Assembly (NCBI RefSeq): GCF_016863175.1
Contig: NZ_BOOJ01000050.1
Span: forward strand, 1-46,905
Reading direction: 5' to 3'
Source: Paraplanobispora siamensis
GTDB taxonomy: Bacteria > Actinomycetota > Actinomycetes > Streptosporangiales > Streptosporangiaceae
Length of the DNA: 46,905 nucleotides
Below the pieces are notes generated by a model. That model saw only the letters and a program-made list of their open reading frames with translations. It ran no database searches and was not told the DNA's origin. Shown piece after piece: positions 27,596 through 35,174 of this stretch. The translations under genes were made by a program, and so were the position numbers. The first letter of the stretch is position 1, and every line of letters begins with the position of its first letter.

Positions 27596-28549
27596 TCAGT
27601 ATTTCCGGCTCTGTCGTAGTTCTTCGGCCCGAGAACTCGGCACGTGCACCTGGACCGTGCACCCGTCCGCGTCGTGGTGGATGTCCAGCCGGTCGCAGAG
27701 CTGACGGGCGATCCACAGCCCGTCACCCGGCCCGGCGGTGGGGCTCGGCGGCACGAAGCCGGCCAACGGATCGGTCAGGCCCCCTCCGGCCCGGTGGACC
27801 TGGCAGACGATCGCCCCGAACCTCTCCCACAGGTGGACGGTGACCGGCGGGTCCAGATGCCCGGCCACCTCGTTGACCGCCACCGCGAGCAGAGTGGAGC
27901 GATCCCTGCTCAGCCCGAAGAAGGTCGCCTGGTCGGAGACGAAGGAGCGCAACGTCGGCAGCGTCTCCACGTACCGGGTGACCGCCTCCTCGGGAGGGGA
28001 CGGCAGCGGTACGGCGTCGCACTCGCGGACGAAGTCCGCCGGGTCGGTGTACTCCGGGCAGAAGACTGAGGTCCGGCCGTCCTCCGACAGCGAGGGATGG
28101 GTGCGCCTGGCGGTCGCGATCAGCCCGGCGTCCAGGACGCGGGTGTCGTAGGGACAGATCATCCAGACGTTGGTGCCCTCGAGCAGCAGGTTCTGGATCG
28201 ACTCCATGCGCTGCCAGACGCGCACGTCACCGGGCGCCCGGCCGGTCCACACCGGTTCGGAGATCACCCGCACGTGCCCCCCGTAGGGGGCCTCCGGGCC
28301 CCGCCGGCGCCAGTAGCGGTGGAAGGCGGTGGTGCGCTGGACCGGCCGGCGGCCGAGGAAGGCGGCCTCGGCGTAGTCGACCCGGCGGCCGTCCCGGCCC
28401 AGGGCGTCACCGAGGAGTTCCAGGTTGGCCGGGGTGGTGGAGACCAGGACGGGCTCGCCCTTGGCGAGCCCGTCGTAGACGAACGGCAGCGCCACGGCGA
28501 GGAACCGCTCGTCTGAGTCGTAGAGCGCCGCTTGGTGAATGGAAGTCAT
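27596..28549 (-). CDS. MEDS-domain protein with degenerate RsbW-like ATPase domain
   Basis: 317 residues. Residues 5-180 match the MEDS sensory domain (HQAALYDSDERFLAVALPFV, PVLVSTTPANLELLGDALG, WMICPYDTRVLD). Residues 190-305 match the HATPase_c domain of RsbA-type anti-sigma proteins, including LTDPLAGF and GPGDGLWIARQLCD. Two ligand positions deviate: the N-box reads VNEVAGHL where family members have Asn, and the DxG of the G1 box reads HRAG (252-255). ATP binding and kinase activity are therefore doubtful, though a binding role could persist. No clear ribosome site precedes ATG 28549; GTG 28573 is possible. Confidence 0.83.
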   Translation of the reverse strand: MTSIHQAALYDSDERFLAVALPFVYDGLAKGEPVLVSTTPANLELLGDALGRDGRRVDYAEAAFLGRRPVQRTTAFHRYWRRRGPEAPYGGHVRVISEPVWTGRAPGDVRVWQRMESIQNLLLEGTNVWMICPYDTRVLDAGLIATARRTHPSLSEDGRTSVFCPEYTDPADFVRECDAVPLPSPPEEAVTRYVETLPTLRSFVSDQATFFGLSRDRSTLLAVAVNEVAGHLDPPVTVHLWERFGAIVCQVHRAGGGLTDPLAGFVPPSPTAGPGDGLWIARQLCDRLDIHHDADGCTVQVHVPSSRAEELRQSRKY

Positions 28550-28696
28550 GGGAGGTCGTCTCTGTCCGGACACCGGCCGGGCGCCGCGTCCCGGCCGTGG
28601 TCAATGCCGACTCGCCTGTACACCTCGTCTCCGTGGCCTGGCGCTGGTGCGCGACCCGGTATGCGCCGGGCCATGGAACGTTAAGTTATACGATCC

Positions 28697-30559
28697 TCAC
28701 ACAACGCGCAGGGCAAGTATCACGATCTCGTCCCAGACCCGTCCGCCGGAGAACGCGTGCCTGTCCTCCTCCACCGCCTTGACCACGGTGGCCGGGGACT
28801 GCGAGACGCACCGGGCCAGGACGTCGGCCAGGCGGCTCTCGCCGTAGGCCTCCCCGTGCTCGTTGCGGGAGGCGATCAGCCCGTCCGAATAGAACAGCAG
28901 GGTCTGGCCCGCCGCCAGTGTGATCTCCTCGTCGAAGGTCTCGGCCTCGGGGGAGATGCCCAGCGGCACGCCGCCCCCGGCGGTGAAGCGCACCGCCCCG
29001 TCGGGCTGCAACAGCGCGGCGGGGTGGTGCCCGGCGCTGGAGAGCCTGATCCGCCGTCCCTTGACGAACCCGGCCACGGCCATCACGAACATGCCGTTGT
29101 TCTGGGCGGCCAGCGCCTGGTTGAGCTTGCGCAGGGTCTCGCCCGGATCGCTCTCCCACACGCTGAGCACGCGCAGCCCGTTGCGCACCATGGCGCTGAC
29201 CGAGGCGGCCTCCTCGCCCTTGCCCGCCGCCCCGCCCAGCGCGAAGCCCCAGCCGCCGGCGAAGGGGAAGACGTCGTAGAACTCGGCCCCGACCAGGCTG
29301 GAGCCCGCGTGGTAGATCGCGGCGGCCTCGAAGCCGGGGATGTCCGGCAGGGTGCGGGGCACCACGCTGGTGCGCAGCGCCTCGGCCGCCTGCGACCGGT
29401 TCTGGAAGCTGCGCCGGGCCCGCAGGGCCAGCCCGAGGTGGACGCCGATCTCCTCGATCAGGCCCAGGTCGGCCAGGGTGAACGGCTCGCGGTCGCGCAG
29501 CCGTACGAGGGTGAGGGCGCCCACCGCGCCGTCCTGGTCCTGGATCGGCGCGCACAGCACGGAGGCGGCGCCCATCACCCGCAGCAGCGGCGGCCCGTCG
29601 GGGACGCCGCCCAGCAGCGTCTCCTCCTCCAGCATCTCGTGCACCACGCCGCCGGAGCCGCTGGTGAGCACGTGGGCGATGAGCGGCGCGCTGAGCGGGT
29701 TGAGGTTCTCGACCACGCGGACCAGCTCGGCCACCGGCTTGTCGACCGGGCCGAGCACGCAGGCCCGGCGGGGCGAGCCGTCGCGGACCACGTCGGCGAT
29801 CACCCAGTCGGCCGCCTCGGAGGCCAGCAGCCGCGAGGCCCGGGTCACCGTCACCGGCTGGCGGAGGCTGTCCTCGTCCAGCAGCAGGCGCGTCATCCGC
29901 GACAGCAGCTCCTGGCGGCGCGCGGAGGCCATGACCAGGTCGGAGTCCGACCGCTCGGCCGGTCCCGGCCGCGTCTCGGAGACCTGGGTCTCCAGCGGCA
30001 GGACCAGGATCGCGGTCATCTCGTGCGGCTCGCCCGGCATGGTCAGCCGGGTCAGGGCCAGCTGCACGGTGTGCGCGCGGCCCTGGTGGGTCAGCCGGGT
30101 CTGGAAGGTCACCGTCTGGCCGCTCTGCCGTACCGCGGTCAGGTGCGAGCGGAAGGCCGCGCGGCGGGAGACGTCGACGAACAACGCGAACGAGCGGCCG
30201 ATCACGTAACCGGCCGGGCTGCCCAGCATCCGGGAGGTCTCCGAGCTGATGCGCCGCACCGTCCCCGAGTCGTCCAGCACCACCAGCGGGACCGGCAGCG
30301 TCTTGAACACCTGGCGCAGCAGCTTGAGCTCCCGCTGCGAGCCGCTCTCCCGCTCGCCCGACCGCTTGGGCGCCCTGCGCAACTCGCGCAGGGCGGAGTC
30401 GAGCAGGTCGCGGGCCGTGTCCAGCTCGGCGAGCGCGGCGTCGAGTGTGGAGCGCGGGTCGCCGGGGTAGGCGGACCGGGTCTCACGTAGGGAGGACACC
30501 CTGGTGGTGAGCGCGTCCAGCGCCTGCTCAAGTGCGGGAAGGCCAAAGGCTTCGGTCAA
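28697..30559 (-). CDS. PAS-GAF-SpoIIE/PP2C-type regulator with altered metal site
   Basis: 620 residues from TTG 30559 behind GAGGACGA. N-terminal coiled coil (about 8-65), PAS (80-195, VFKTLPVPLVVLDDSGTVRR), GAF (215-385) and a SpoIIE-type phosphatase fold (400-620). The late motifs LLFYSDGLIAS (558-560) and WDEIVILALR are kept. The first metal-site motif normally reading GGDFYD is GAEFYD (424-429), and the GDVxGKG motif is GGAAGKG (442-448), with the metal-binding Asp replaced by Gly. It may be a pseudophosphatase. It lies upstream of the MEDS gene and divergent from the GAF-ANTAR gene. Confidence 0.88.
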   Translation of the reverse strand: MTEAFGLPALEQALDALTTRVSSLRETRSAYPGDPRSTLDAALAELDTARDLLDSALRELRRAPKRSGERESGSQRELKLLRQVFKTLPVPLVVLDDSGTVRRISSETSRMLGSPAGYVIGRSFALFVDVSRRAAFRSHLTAVRQSGQTVTFQTRLTHQGRAHTVQLALTRLTMPGEPHEMTAILVLPLETQVSETRPGPAERSDSDLVMASARRQELLSRMTRLLLDEDSLRQPVTVTRASRLLASEAADWVIADVVRDGSPRRACVLGPVDKPVAELVRVVENLNPLSAPLIAHVLTSGSGGVVHEMLEEETLLGGVPDGPPLLRVMGAASVLCAPIQDQDGAVGALTLVRLRDREPFTLADLGLIEEIGVHLGLALRARRSFQNRSQAAEALRTSVVPRTLPDIPGFEAAAIYHAGSSLVGAEFYDVFPFAGGWGFALGGAAGKGEEAASVSAMVRNGLRVLSVWESDPGETLRKLNQALAAQNNGMFVMAVAGFVKGRRIRLSSAGHHPAALLQPDGAVRFTAGGGVPLGISPEAETFDEEITLAAGQTLLFYSDGLIASRNEHGEAYGESRLADVLARCVSQSPATVVKAVEEDRHAFSGGRVWDEIVILALRVV

Positions 30560-30684
30560 TGCTCGTCCTCGTCTCCGGCCGGGATGAGGCGGGTCCCGCC
30601 TAGACGGTACGCCACCCGGTGAGGCTTATCGATGAGATGTCAGATAGTGATTAAGTTATCCGTACCGGGAAGGGATCTCACGAC

Positions 30685-31401
30685 ATGGACATGGTGACCC
30701 CGGTTCTCGCCCGGGACCTCGCCGCCCTCGGCAGGGTCAGCGAGGAGACGTCCAGCGAGAGCGTGCTGCGCGGGCTCACCACCACTCTGGCGGGCGGCGT
30801 CCCCGGCTGCGCGGGCGGAACCGCCGAGCTGTGGCGCGGGGAACGCCTGGTGGTCTCGGCCTCGCACAGCGAGCTGGTCGTCCTGGTCGACAGCGAGAGC
30901 GATCTGGGGGAGGGACCCTCGGCCGAGGCGCGCGCCAGCGGCGGGCACGTGATCGTTCCGGACGTGCTCAGGGACTCCCGCTGGCCGTCCTACGCGGCGA
31001 TGGCGGTGCGCTGCGGGGTCCGTTCGGTCCTGGCGATGCCGATCACCGTCGAGCGCGCCGTGCTTGTGCTGGGTCTGTACGGTGTGCGCCCCGGCGTCTT
31101 CGTCGCGCGCGGCGTGCCGTCCCTGGCCGACATGCTCGCCGAGCAGGTGACCGTGGCGCTGGCGAACATGTGGGACTACGACGAGGTGCGGACCGACGCG
31201 GCCCAGATGCAGGAGGCCCTGGCCGGACGGGCCATCATCGACCAGGCCAAGGGCATCATCATGAAGTCCAGCGGATGCTCGGCCGAGGCGGCCTTCGACG
31301 AGCTGCGCCGCATCTCCCAGCACCACCAGGTCAAGGTGGTCGACCTGGCCAGGCTCCTGGTCGACGAGCACCAGCGCAACCGGGGCAGGAAGCGGGGCTG
31401 A
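30685..31401 (+). CDS. GAF-ANTAR protein (putative RNA-binding antiterminator)
   Basis: 238 residues. An N-terminal GAF domain (about 10-160: VLRGLTTTLAGGVPGCAGGT, VPDVLRDSRWPSYAAMAVRC) is followed by a C-terminal ANTAR domain (170-232: MQEALAGRAIIDQAKGIIMK through AAFDELRRISQHHQVKVVDL). ANTAR domains bind paired hexaloop RNA hairpins and prevent termination. The GAF part would sense a ligand. Divergent from the SpoIIE-like gene and convergent with the STAS gene. RNA target unknown. Confidence 0.93.
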   Translation: MDMVTPVLARDLAALGRVSEETSSESVLRGLTTTLAGGVPGCAGGTAELWRGERLVVSASHSELVVLVDSESDLGEGPSAEARASGGHVIVPDVLRDSRWPSYAAMAVRCGVRSVLAMPITVERAVLVLGLYGVRPGVFVARGVPSLADMLAEQVTVALANMWDYDEVRTDAAQMQEALAGRAIIDQAKGIIMKSSGCSAEAAFDELRRISQHHQVKVVDLARLLVDEHQRNRGRKRG

Positions 31402-31416
31402 GCCCGCCGGCGCGGT

Positions 31417-31452
31417 TTTCGGGCCGGGTTCGGGTTTCGGGCCGGGTTCGGG
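31417..31452. repeat. tandem 18-bp repeat, two copies
   Basis: TTTCGGGCCGGGTTCGGG occurs twice back to back (31417-31434, 31435-31452), exact, in the intergenic space between the convergent GAF-ANTAR and STAS genes. No function evident. Confidence 0.8.
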
Positions 31453-31474
31453 CGGGGCGGTCCTGCGGCCGGGT

Positions 31475-31855
31475 TCAGGCGGGGCGGCCGAAGGCGGCCA
31501 GCGCCTCGTCGACCGTGTCGTACAGCGGCAGCCGCTGCGCCAGCCCGGTGATCCACATCACCTTGGTCTTGGAGTACTCCACTCCGGTAAGGGCGAACCT
31601 GCCGCCCCGGCCGGTGCTGACCTGCCACTGGTGCACGATGAGCCCGAGGGCTCGCGAGTCCATGAAACTCACGCCGCTGAGGTCGATGACCATGTCGGGA
31701 CCGTGCTCGGCCGTCTCCGCCGCGAGATAGTCAGCGAACTGATCGCGTGTGGTGGCGTCGAGCAGACCCATCACCCGGATCACGCTGACCTCGCCGACCG
31801 TCGCCGACGTCAACGTCAGGGCAGTCGACCCATCACCGTTCTCCGACACCGTCAC
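31475..31855 (-). CDS. STAS-domain anti-sigma factor antagonist (RsbV type)
   Basis: 126 residues from GTG 31855, chosen for the AGGAGG 7 bp upstream. The STAS motif MVIDLSGVSFMDSRALGLIV has the usual phosphorylatable Ser (MDS). Start VTVSENGDGSTALTLTSATV, middle VSVIRVMGLLDATTRDQFAD. In partner switching, unphosphorylated RsbV sequesters RsbW and frees the sigma factor. It is divergent from the sigma gene, with a shared upstream region carrying a candidate SigB-type promoter. A likely partner of the RsbW-type gene at 32953. Confidence 0.9.
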   Translation of the reverse strand: MTVSENGDGSTALTLTSATVGEVSVIRVMGLLDATTRDQFADYLAAETAEHGPDMVIDLSGVSFMDSRALGLIVHQWQVSTGRGGRFALTGVEYSKTKVMWITGLAQRLPLYDTVDEALAAFGRPA

Positions 31856-31904
31856 CCAGATCCTCCTAGCGGTTCGCATAGCAACCTTACTGTTACCTGG
31901 CGGA

Positions 31905-31930
31905 GAGTAATACTCCCGGAATCCGGGTAA
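31905..31930 (+). promoter_or_regulatory. candidate SigB/SigF-type promoter upstream of the sigma gene
   Basis: GAGT (31905-31908), 16 bp, GGGTAA (31925-31930) fits the SigB-type pattern GNNT-N14-16-GGGTAY except for the last base. The GGGTAA box is the right arm of a palindrome CCCGGA-A-TCCGGG (31915-31927). GTAATACTC occurs twice 20 bp apart (31907, 31927). This would allow autoregulation of the sigma operon. Confidence 0.5.
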
Positions 31931-32056
31931 TACTCGAACCGAGGTCCAGCAGAGGGCCTCGCCTCGAAAAGTGGTCGAGGCGATGCCGTCTGCCCGGAAA
32001 CTCCTGTTGCTTCCGTTGGCTCCGGCGCCGCCCGACAGTCATATCAGGGAGCAGCA

Positions 32057-32833
32057 ATGTCTGTTCAGGCGATCGAACTCACCGACATGACCGCCGAGGA
32101 ACTCCTCGCCGAGATGGTCCAGCCTGAGATCTCCGAATACCGCGCCGAGCGCCTGCGCGAGCGCATCGTCGAGATGCACCGTCCACTGGCCATGGAGATC
32201 GCCCGCCGTTACCGCTACCGGGGCGAACCGCTGGAGGACCTTCTCCAGGCCGCGTACGTCGGACTGATGAAGGCCATCAACGGCTACGACCCGACTCTCG
32301 GCCACGCCTTCCGCGGCTACGCCGTCGTCACCATGACCGGTGAGGTCAAGCGCCACTTCCGCGATCGTACCTGGGCCATCCGGGTGCCTCGCGTCTACCA
32401 GGAGCGCAGGGCCGAGCTGAACCGCCTGGTAGCCGATCTCAGCCAGGACCTCGGCCGCTCGCCGACAGTCGCGGAGCTCGCCGCGAAGATGAATATCTCC
32501 GAAGAGGACGTCCTGCTCACCCTGGACGCCTCGGCCGCCTACAGCGCGCTGTCGCTCGACGCGCCGCTCGGCACCGACGACGACGCCGCCGCGCTGGGCG
32601 ACGTCATCCCCGACGAGGACGACACGCTGTCGGTCCTCGTGGACAGGGAGGCCGTCAAGCCGCTCATCGACAAGCTGCCGCCGCGGGAGAAGAACATCCT
32701 GCTGCTGCGCTTCTTCGGGAACATGACCCAGGCGGAGATCGCCGCCGAGTTCGGCATCTCCCAGATGCACGTCTCGCGGATCCTGCGTAAGGTGCTTGAC
32801 CAGCTTCGTGAGGAGCTCGTCGCCGAATGCTGA
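32057..32833 (+). CDS. SigB/SigF-type RNA polymerase sigma factor
   Basis: 258 residues from ATG 32057 behind AGGGAG. Sigma-70 group 3 layout: region 2 (LEDLLQAAYVGLMKAINGYD for core binding, FRGYAVVTMTGEVKRHFRDR for -10 recognition), region 3 (VPRVYQERRAELNRLVADLS, RSPTVAELAAKMNISEEDVL), and region 4 with the -35 HTH (MTQAEIAAEFGISQMHVSRI). It is typical of stress and differentiation sigma factors of actinobacteria. The anti-sigma gene follows and a STAS gene is divergent. Confidence 0.93.
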   Translation: MSVQAIELTDMTAEELLAEMVQPEISEYRAERLRERIVEMHRPLAMEIARRYRYRGEPLEDLLQAAYVGLMKAINGYDPTLGHAFRGYAVVTMTGEVKRHFRDRTWAIRVPRVYQERRAELNRLVADLSQDLGRSPTVAELAAKMNISEEDVLLTLDASAAYSALSLDAPLGTDDDAAALGDVIPDEDDTLSVLVDREAVKPLIDKLPPREKNILLLRFFGNMTQAEIAAEFGISQMHVSRILRKVLDQLREELVAEC

Positions 32834-32952
32834 ATACGCCGCCCGTTACGGGGCAACGAAGTCGGCGGAGCCGTAGGTGGCATAGAGTGCGTTCCGGTGA
32901 GCCGCGGGGACTCAGGATAATGGCGTTCCGGGACAGAGGAGGCGGATCGCGG

Positions 32953-33408
32953 GTGAACGAAGACGGTGTTCGTCCGGCTCGCTTCACGGCGGACGGCGGC
33001 CGGCTCTCACCTCCCGCTGTCCGCAACGCCGCCGCCGAGATCGCCTTCTGCCTTCCCGACCTGCCCGACGTGCGCGACTTCGCCGCGGCCCAGGCCCAGC
33101 GAGGGGGCATGGCCGCCGAGGCCCTGCCCGACTTCCTCGTCGCGGTGAACGAGGTGGCGACCAACGCCGTCACCCACGGGCATCCCAGCGCCAAGGCGGT
33201 GCTGCGGATGTGGACCGTCGATGGCCACCTCGTCGTCCAGATCAGGGATGAGGGACGGTGGGCCCCCACCGTCCCCCCCGGGGAGACGGCGCCCGGCCCC
33301 TACGCCACCAGCGGCATGGGGCTGTGGGTCGCCCGGCTGGTCAGCTCCCGGATCGACTTCGAGACCGGGCCGGAGGGGACGGTCGTCACCATGGCGTTCG
33401 CGATCTGA
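32953..33408 (+). CDS. RsbW-type anti-sigma serine kinase (HATPase_c_2)
   Basis: 151 residues from GTG 32953, chosen for GAGGAGG about 9 bp upstream; ATG 32920 is in frame. The GHKL fold is intact: N-box FLVAVNEVATNAVTHGHP, G1 VVQIRDEGRWAPT with its Asp, G2 SGMGLWVARLVSS. It would bind the sigma factor and phosphorylate the STAS antagonist. The gene is the nearest anti-sigma to the sigma factor and contrasts with the degenerate ATPase of the MEDS protein. Confidence 0.87.
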   Translation: MNEDGVRPARFTADGGRLSPPAVRNAAAEIAFCLPDLPDVRDFAAAQAQRGGMAAEALPDFLVAVNEVATNAVTHGHPSAKAVLRMWTVDGHLVVQIRDEGRWAPTVPPGETAPGPYATSGMGLWVARLVSSRIDFETGPEGTVVTMAFAI

Positions 33409-33436
33409 AGCCGTTTTTCGGGGTAGGGACCCGTCC

Positions 33437-34768
33437 ATGACCAGACCTCCCCGCATTCTGATCGTCGGCGGCGGTTACGTCGGCATGTACACCGCCCTGC
33501 GGTTACAGCGCAGGCTCCGGCGCGGAGAAGCCCGCGTCACCGTCATCGACGCCGACTCGTACATGACCTACCAGCCCTTCCTGCCCGAGGCGGCGGCGGG
33601 CAACATCGAGCCCCGGCACGTCGTCGTCCCGCTCCGGCGGGTCCTGAACAGGTGCGAGATCCTCAACGGCTGGGTGGTCGGCATCGACCCGGACGCCCGC
33701 ACCGTCGAGATGCGCCCGCACAGCGGCCCGCCCCGCATGATCGACTATGACCTGCTCGTCTTCGCTCCCGGCTCCGTCTCGCGCCTGCTGCCCATCCCGG
33801 GCCTGGCCGAGTGCGGCATCGGTTTCAAGAGCGTCGAGGAGGCCATCCACCTGCGCAACCACGTGCTGGCCCAGCTCGACCTGGCCGCCTCCACCACCGA
33901 CGAGGAGATCCGCAGCCGGGCCCTCAGCTTCGTCTTCGTCGGCGGCGGCTACGCCGGGGTCGAGGCCCTGGCCGAACTGGAGGACATGGCGCGCGACGCC
34001 TGCCGCTTCTTCCCCTCGCTGCACCCCGGCGACATGCGCTGGGTGCTGGTCGAGGCCACCGAGCGGATCCTGCCGGAGGTCGGTCCCGAGATGGGACGCT
34101 GGACGCTGGAGCAGCTCCGCAGCCGGGGGATCGAGGTGCGCCTGGGCACCCGCCTGGAGTCCGCGGAGAAGGGCCACATCGTCCTGGACGACGGCACCGA
34201 GTTCGACTCCTCCACCCTGGTGTGGACCGCCGGCGTCAAGCCGCACCCCCTGGTGAAGGCCAGCGGGCTGCCGCTGGACGACAGGGGCAGGATCAAGGCG
34301 ACCGCCGCGCTGACCGTCGACGGCTCCTCGACCGTGTTCACGGCCGGAGACTGCGCAGCCGTACCCGACCTGACCAAGCCCGGCCAGATGTGCGCGCCCA
34401 ACGCCCAGCACGCCGTACGGCAGGCCCGCACGCTGGCCGACAACGTGGTGGCCACGCTCAGGGGCGGGGAGCTGACGAAGTACCGGCACGCCTACGCCGG
34501 CTCCGTCGCGAGCCTGGGCCTGCACAAAGGCGTCGCGCAGATCTACGGCGTAAAGCTGCGCGGTTTTCCCGCCTGGTTCATGCACCGGACCTATCACCTG
34601 TCGCGGGTGCCGACGTTCAACCGGAAGGTACGGGTCCTGATCGACTGGACCCTCGCCCTGTTCTTCCGCAGGGAGATCACCTCGCTCGGCCAGCTGGCCC
34701 ACCCGCGCCAGGAGTTCGAGTTCGCGGCGCGCCCGGAGAAGGCGGCGGAGGCCCGCCCGGCGGGCTGA
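33437..34768 (+). CDS. NADH dehydrogenase-like FAD oxidoreductase (type II, Ndh family)
   Basis: 443 residues. Two Rossmann nucleotide sites: ILIVGGGYVGMYTALRLQRR for FAD and FVFVGGGYAGVEALAELEDM for NAD(P)H. Further motifs: TYQPFLPEAAAGNIEPRHVV, VWTAGVKPHPLVKASG and VFTAGDCAAVPDL (FAD-binding Asp). A C-terminal membrane-binding helix region (FPAWFMHRTYHLSRVPTFNR, LIDWTLALFFRREITSLG) fits electron transfer from NADH to quinone without proton pumping. Starts 28 bp after the RsbW-type gene, so it may be co-transcribed with the sigma operon. A long terminator follows. Confidence 0.9.
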   Translation: MTRPPRILIVGGGYVGMYTALRLQRRLRRGEARVTVIDADSYMTYQPFLPEAAAGNIEPRHVVVPLRRVLNRCEILNGWVVGIDPDARTVEMRPHSGPPRMIDYDLLVFAPGSVSRLLPIPGLAECGIGFKSVEEAIHLRNHVLAQLDLAASTTDEEIRSRALSFVFVGGGYAGVEALAELEDMARDACRFFPSLHPGDMRWVLVEATERILPEVGPEMGRWTLEQLRSRGIEVRLGTRLESAEKGHIVLDDGTEFDSSTLVWTAGVKPHPLVKASGLPLDDRGRIKATAALTVDGSSTVFTAGDCAAVPDLTKPGQMCAPNAQHAVRQARTLADNVVATLRGGELTKYRHAYAGSVASLGLHKGVAQIYGVKLRGFPAWFMHRTYHLSRVPTFNRKVRVLIDWTLALFFRREITSLGQLAHPRQEFEFAARPEKAAEARPAG

Positions 34769-34792
34769 TCAGGGAACCAGGGAACGCACGGA

Positions 34793-34824
34793 GAAGGGGC
34801 GCCGCCCGAGGGCGGCGCCCCTTC
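34793..34824 (+). terminator. strong 15-bp stem terminator after the ndh-like gene
   Basis: GAAGGGGCGCCGCCC (34793-34807) pairs perfectly with GGGCGGCGCCCCTTC (34810-34824) across a 2-nt gap (GA), followed by pyrimidine-rich sequence. The most convincing hairpin in the window. Confidence 0.85.
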
Positions 34825-34826
34825 GC

Positions 34827-34869
34827 TTTGGGGCTTCTTCTCTTTGGGGCTTCTTCTCTTTGGGGCTTC
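34827..34869. repeat. 16-bp tandem repeat, 2.7 copies
   Basis: TTTGGGGCTTCTTCTC occurs at 34827 and 34843 exactly, and as an 11-bp start at 34859, directly after the terminator stem. Non-coding; pyrimidine-rich on the plus strand. Confidence 0.85.
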
Positions 34870-34935
34870 GCTTCTTCGGTTGTTCTTCTCGTTGTCGTCC
34901 GGCTTCGGTGGCCCGGCCTTCGGTCTCCCGGCCTA

Positions 34936-34980
34936 ATCCGGAATCCCGGCATCCGGGATCCCGGCATCCGGGATCCCGGG
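34936..34980. repeat. 15-bp tandem repeat, three copies
   Basis: ATCCGGGATCCCGGC units at 34936 (one mismatch), 34951 and 34966 (last base differs). Each unit holds the near-palindrome CCGGGATCCCGG. It lies between the terminator and the small membrane protein gene. Confidence 0.85.
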
Positions 34981-34985
34981 GGAGG

Positions 34986-35171
34986 TCACCTCCTGCGGCG
35001 CCAGTTCCCTCCGCGCCACCCGGCCGTGCCCACCCCGGCCTGGTGCAGCGCGAGGAGGAGCAGTCCGAGGAGCATGAAGGTGGTCCCGCTGATGCCTCCT
35101 CCGAGGCTGGCGTCGATGAGGTCGAGCAGCAGCCCGAGGCCGAAGACGATGGCGGCGGCGATCGCGAGCAT
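34986..35171 (-). CDS. small two-TM membrane protein
   Basis: 61 residues. Two hydrophobic helices (MLAIAAAIVFGLGLLLDLID and ISGTTFMLLGLLLLALHQAG) are joined by a Gly-rich turn, with a short basic Trp/Arg tail (GWRGGNWRRRR) that should be cytoplasmic. It resembles small membrane proteins widespread in actinobacteria, function unknown. Three bases separate it from the gene upstream on the same strand. Confidence 0.75.
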   Translation of the reverse strand: MLAIAAAIVFGLGLLLDLIDASLGGGISGTTFMLLGLLLLALHQAGVGTAGWRGGNWRRRR

Positions 35172-35174
35172 CGG

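Noticed and set aside
28757-30490. 577-codon plus-strand open frame
   Set aside because: Shadow of the PAS-GAF-SpoIIE gene.
34827-34980. short tandem arrays considered as CRISPR
   Set aside because: Units are contiguous, with no spacers.
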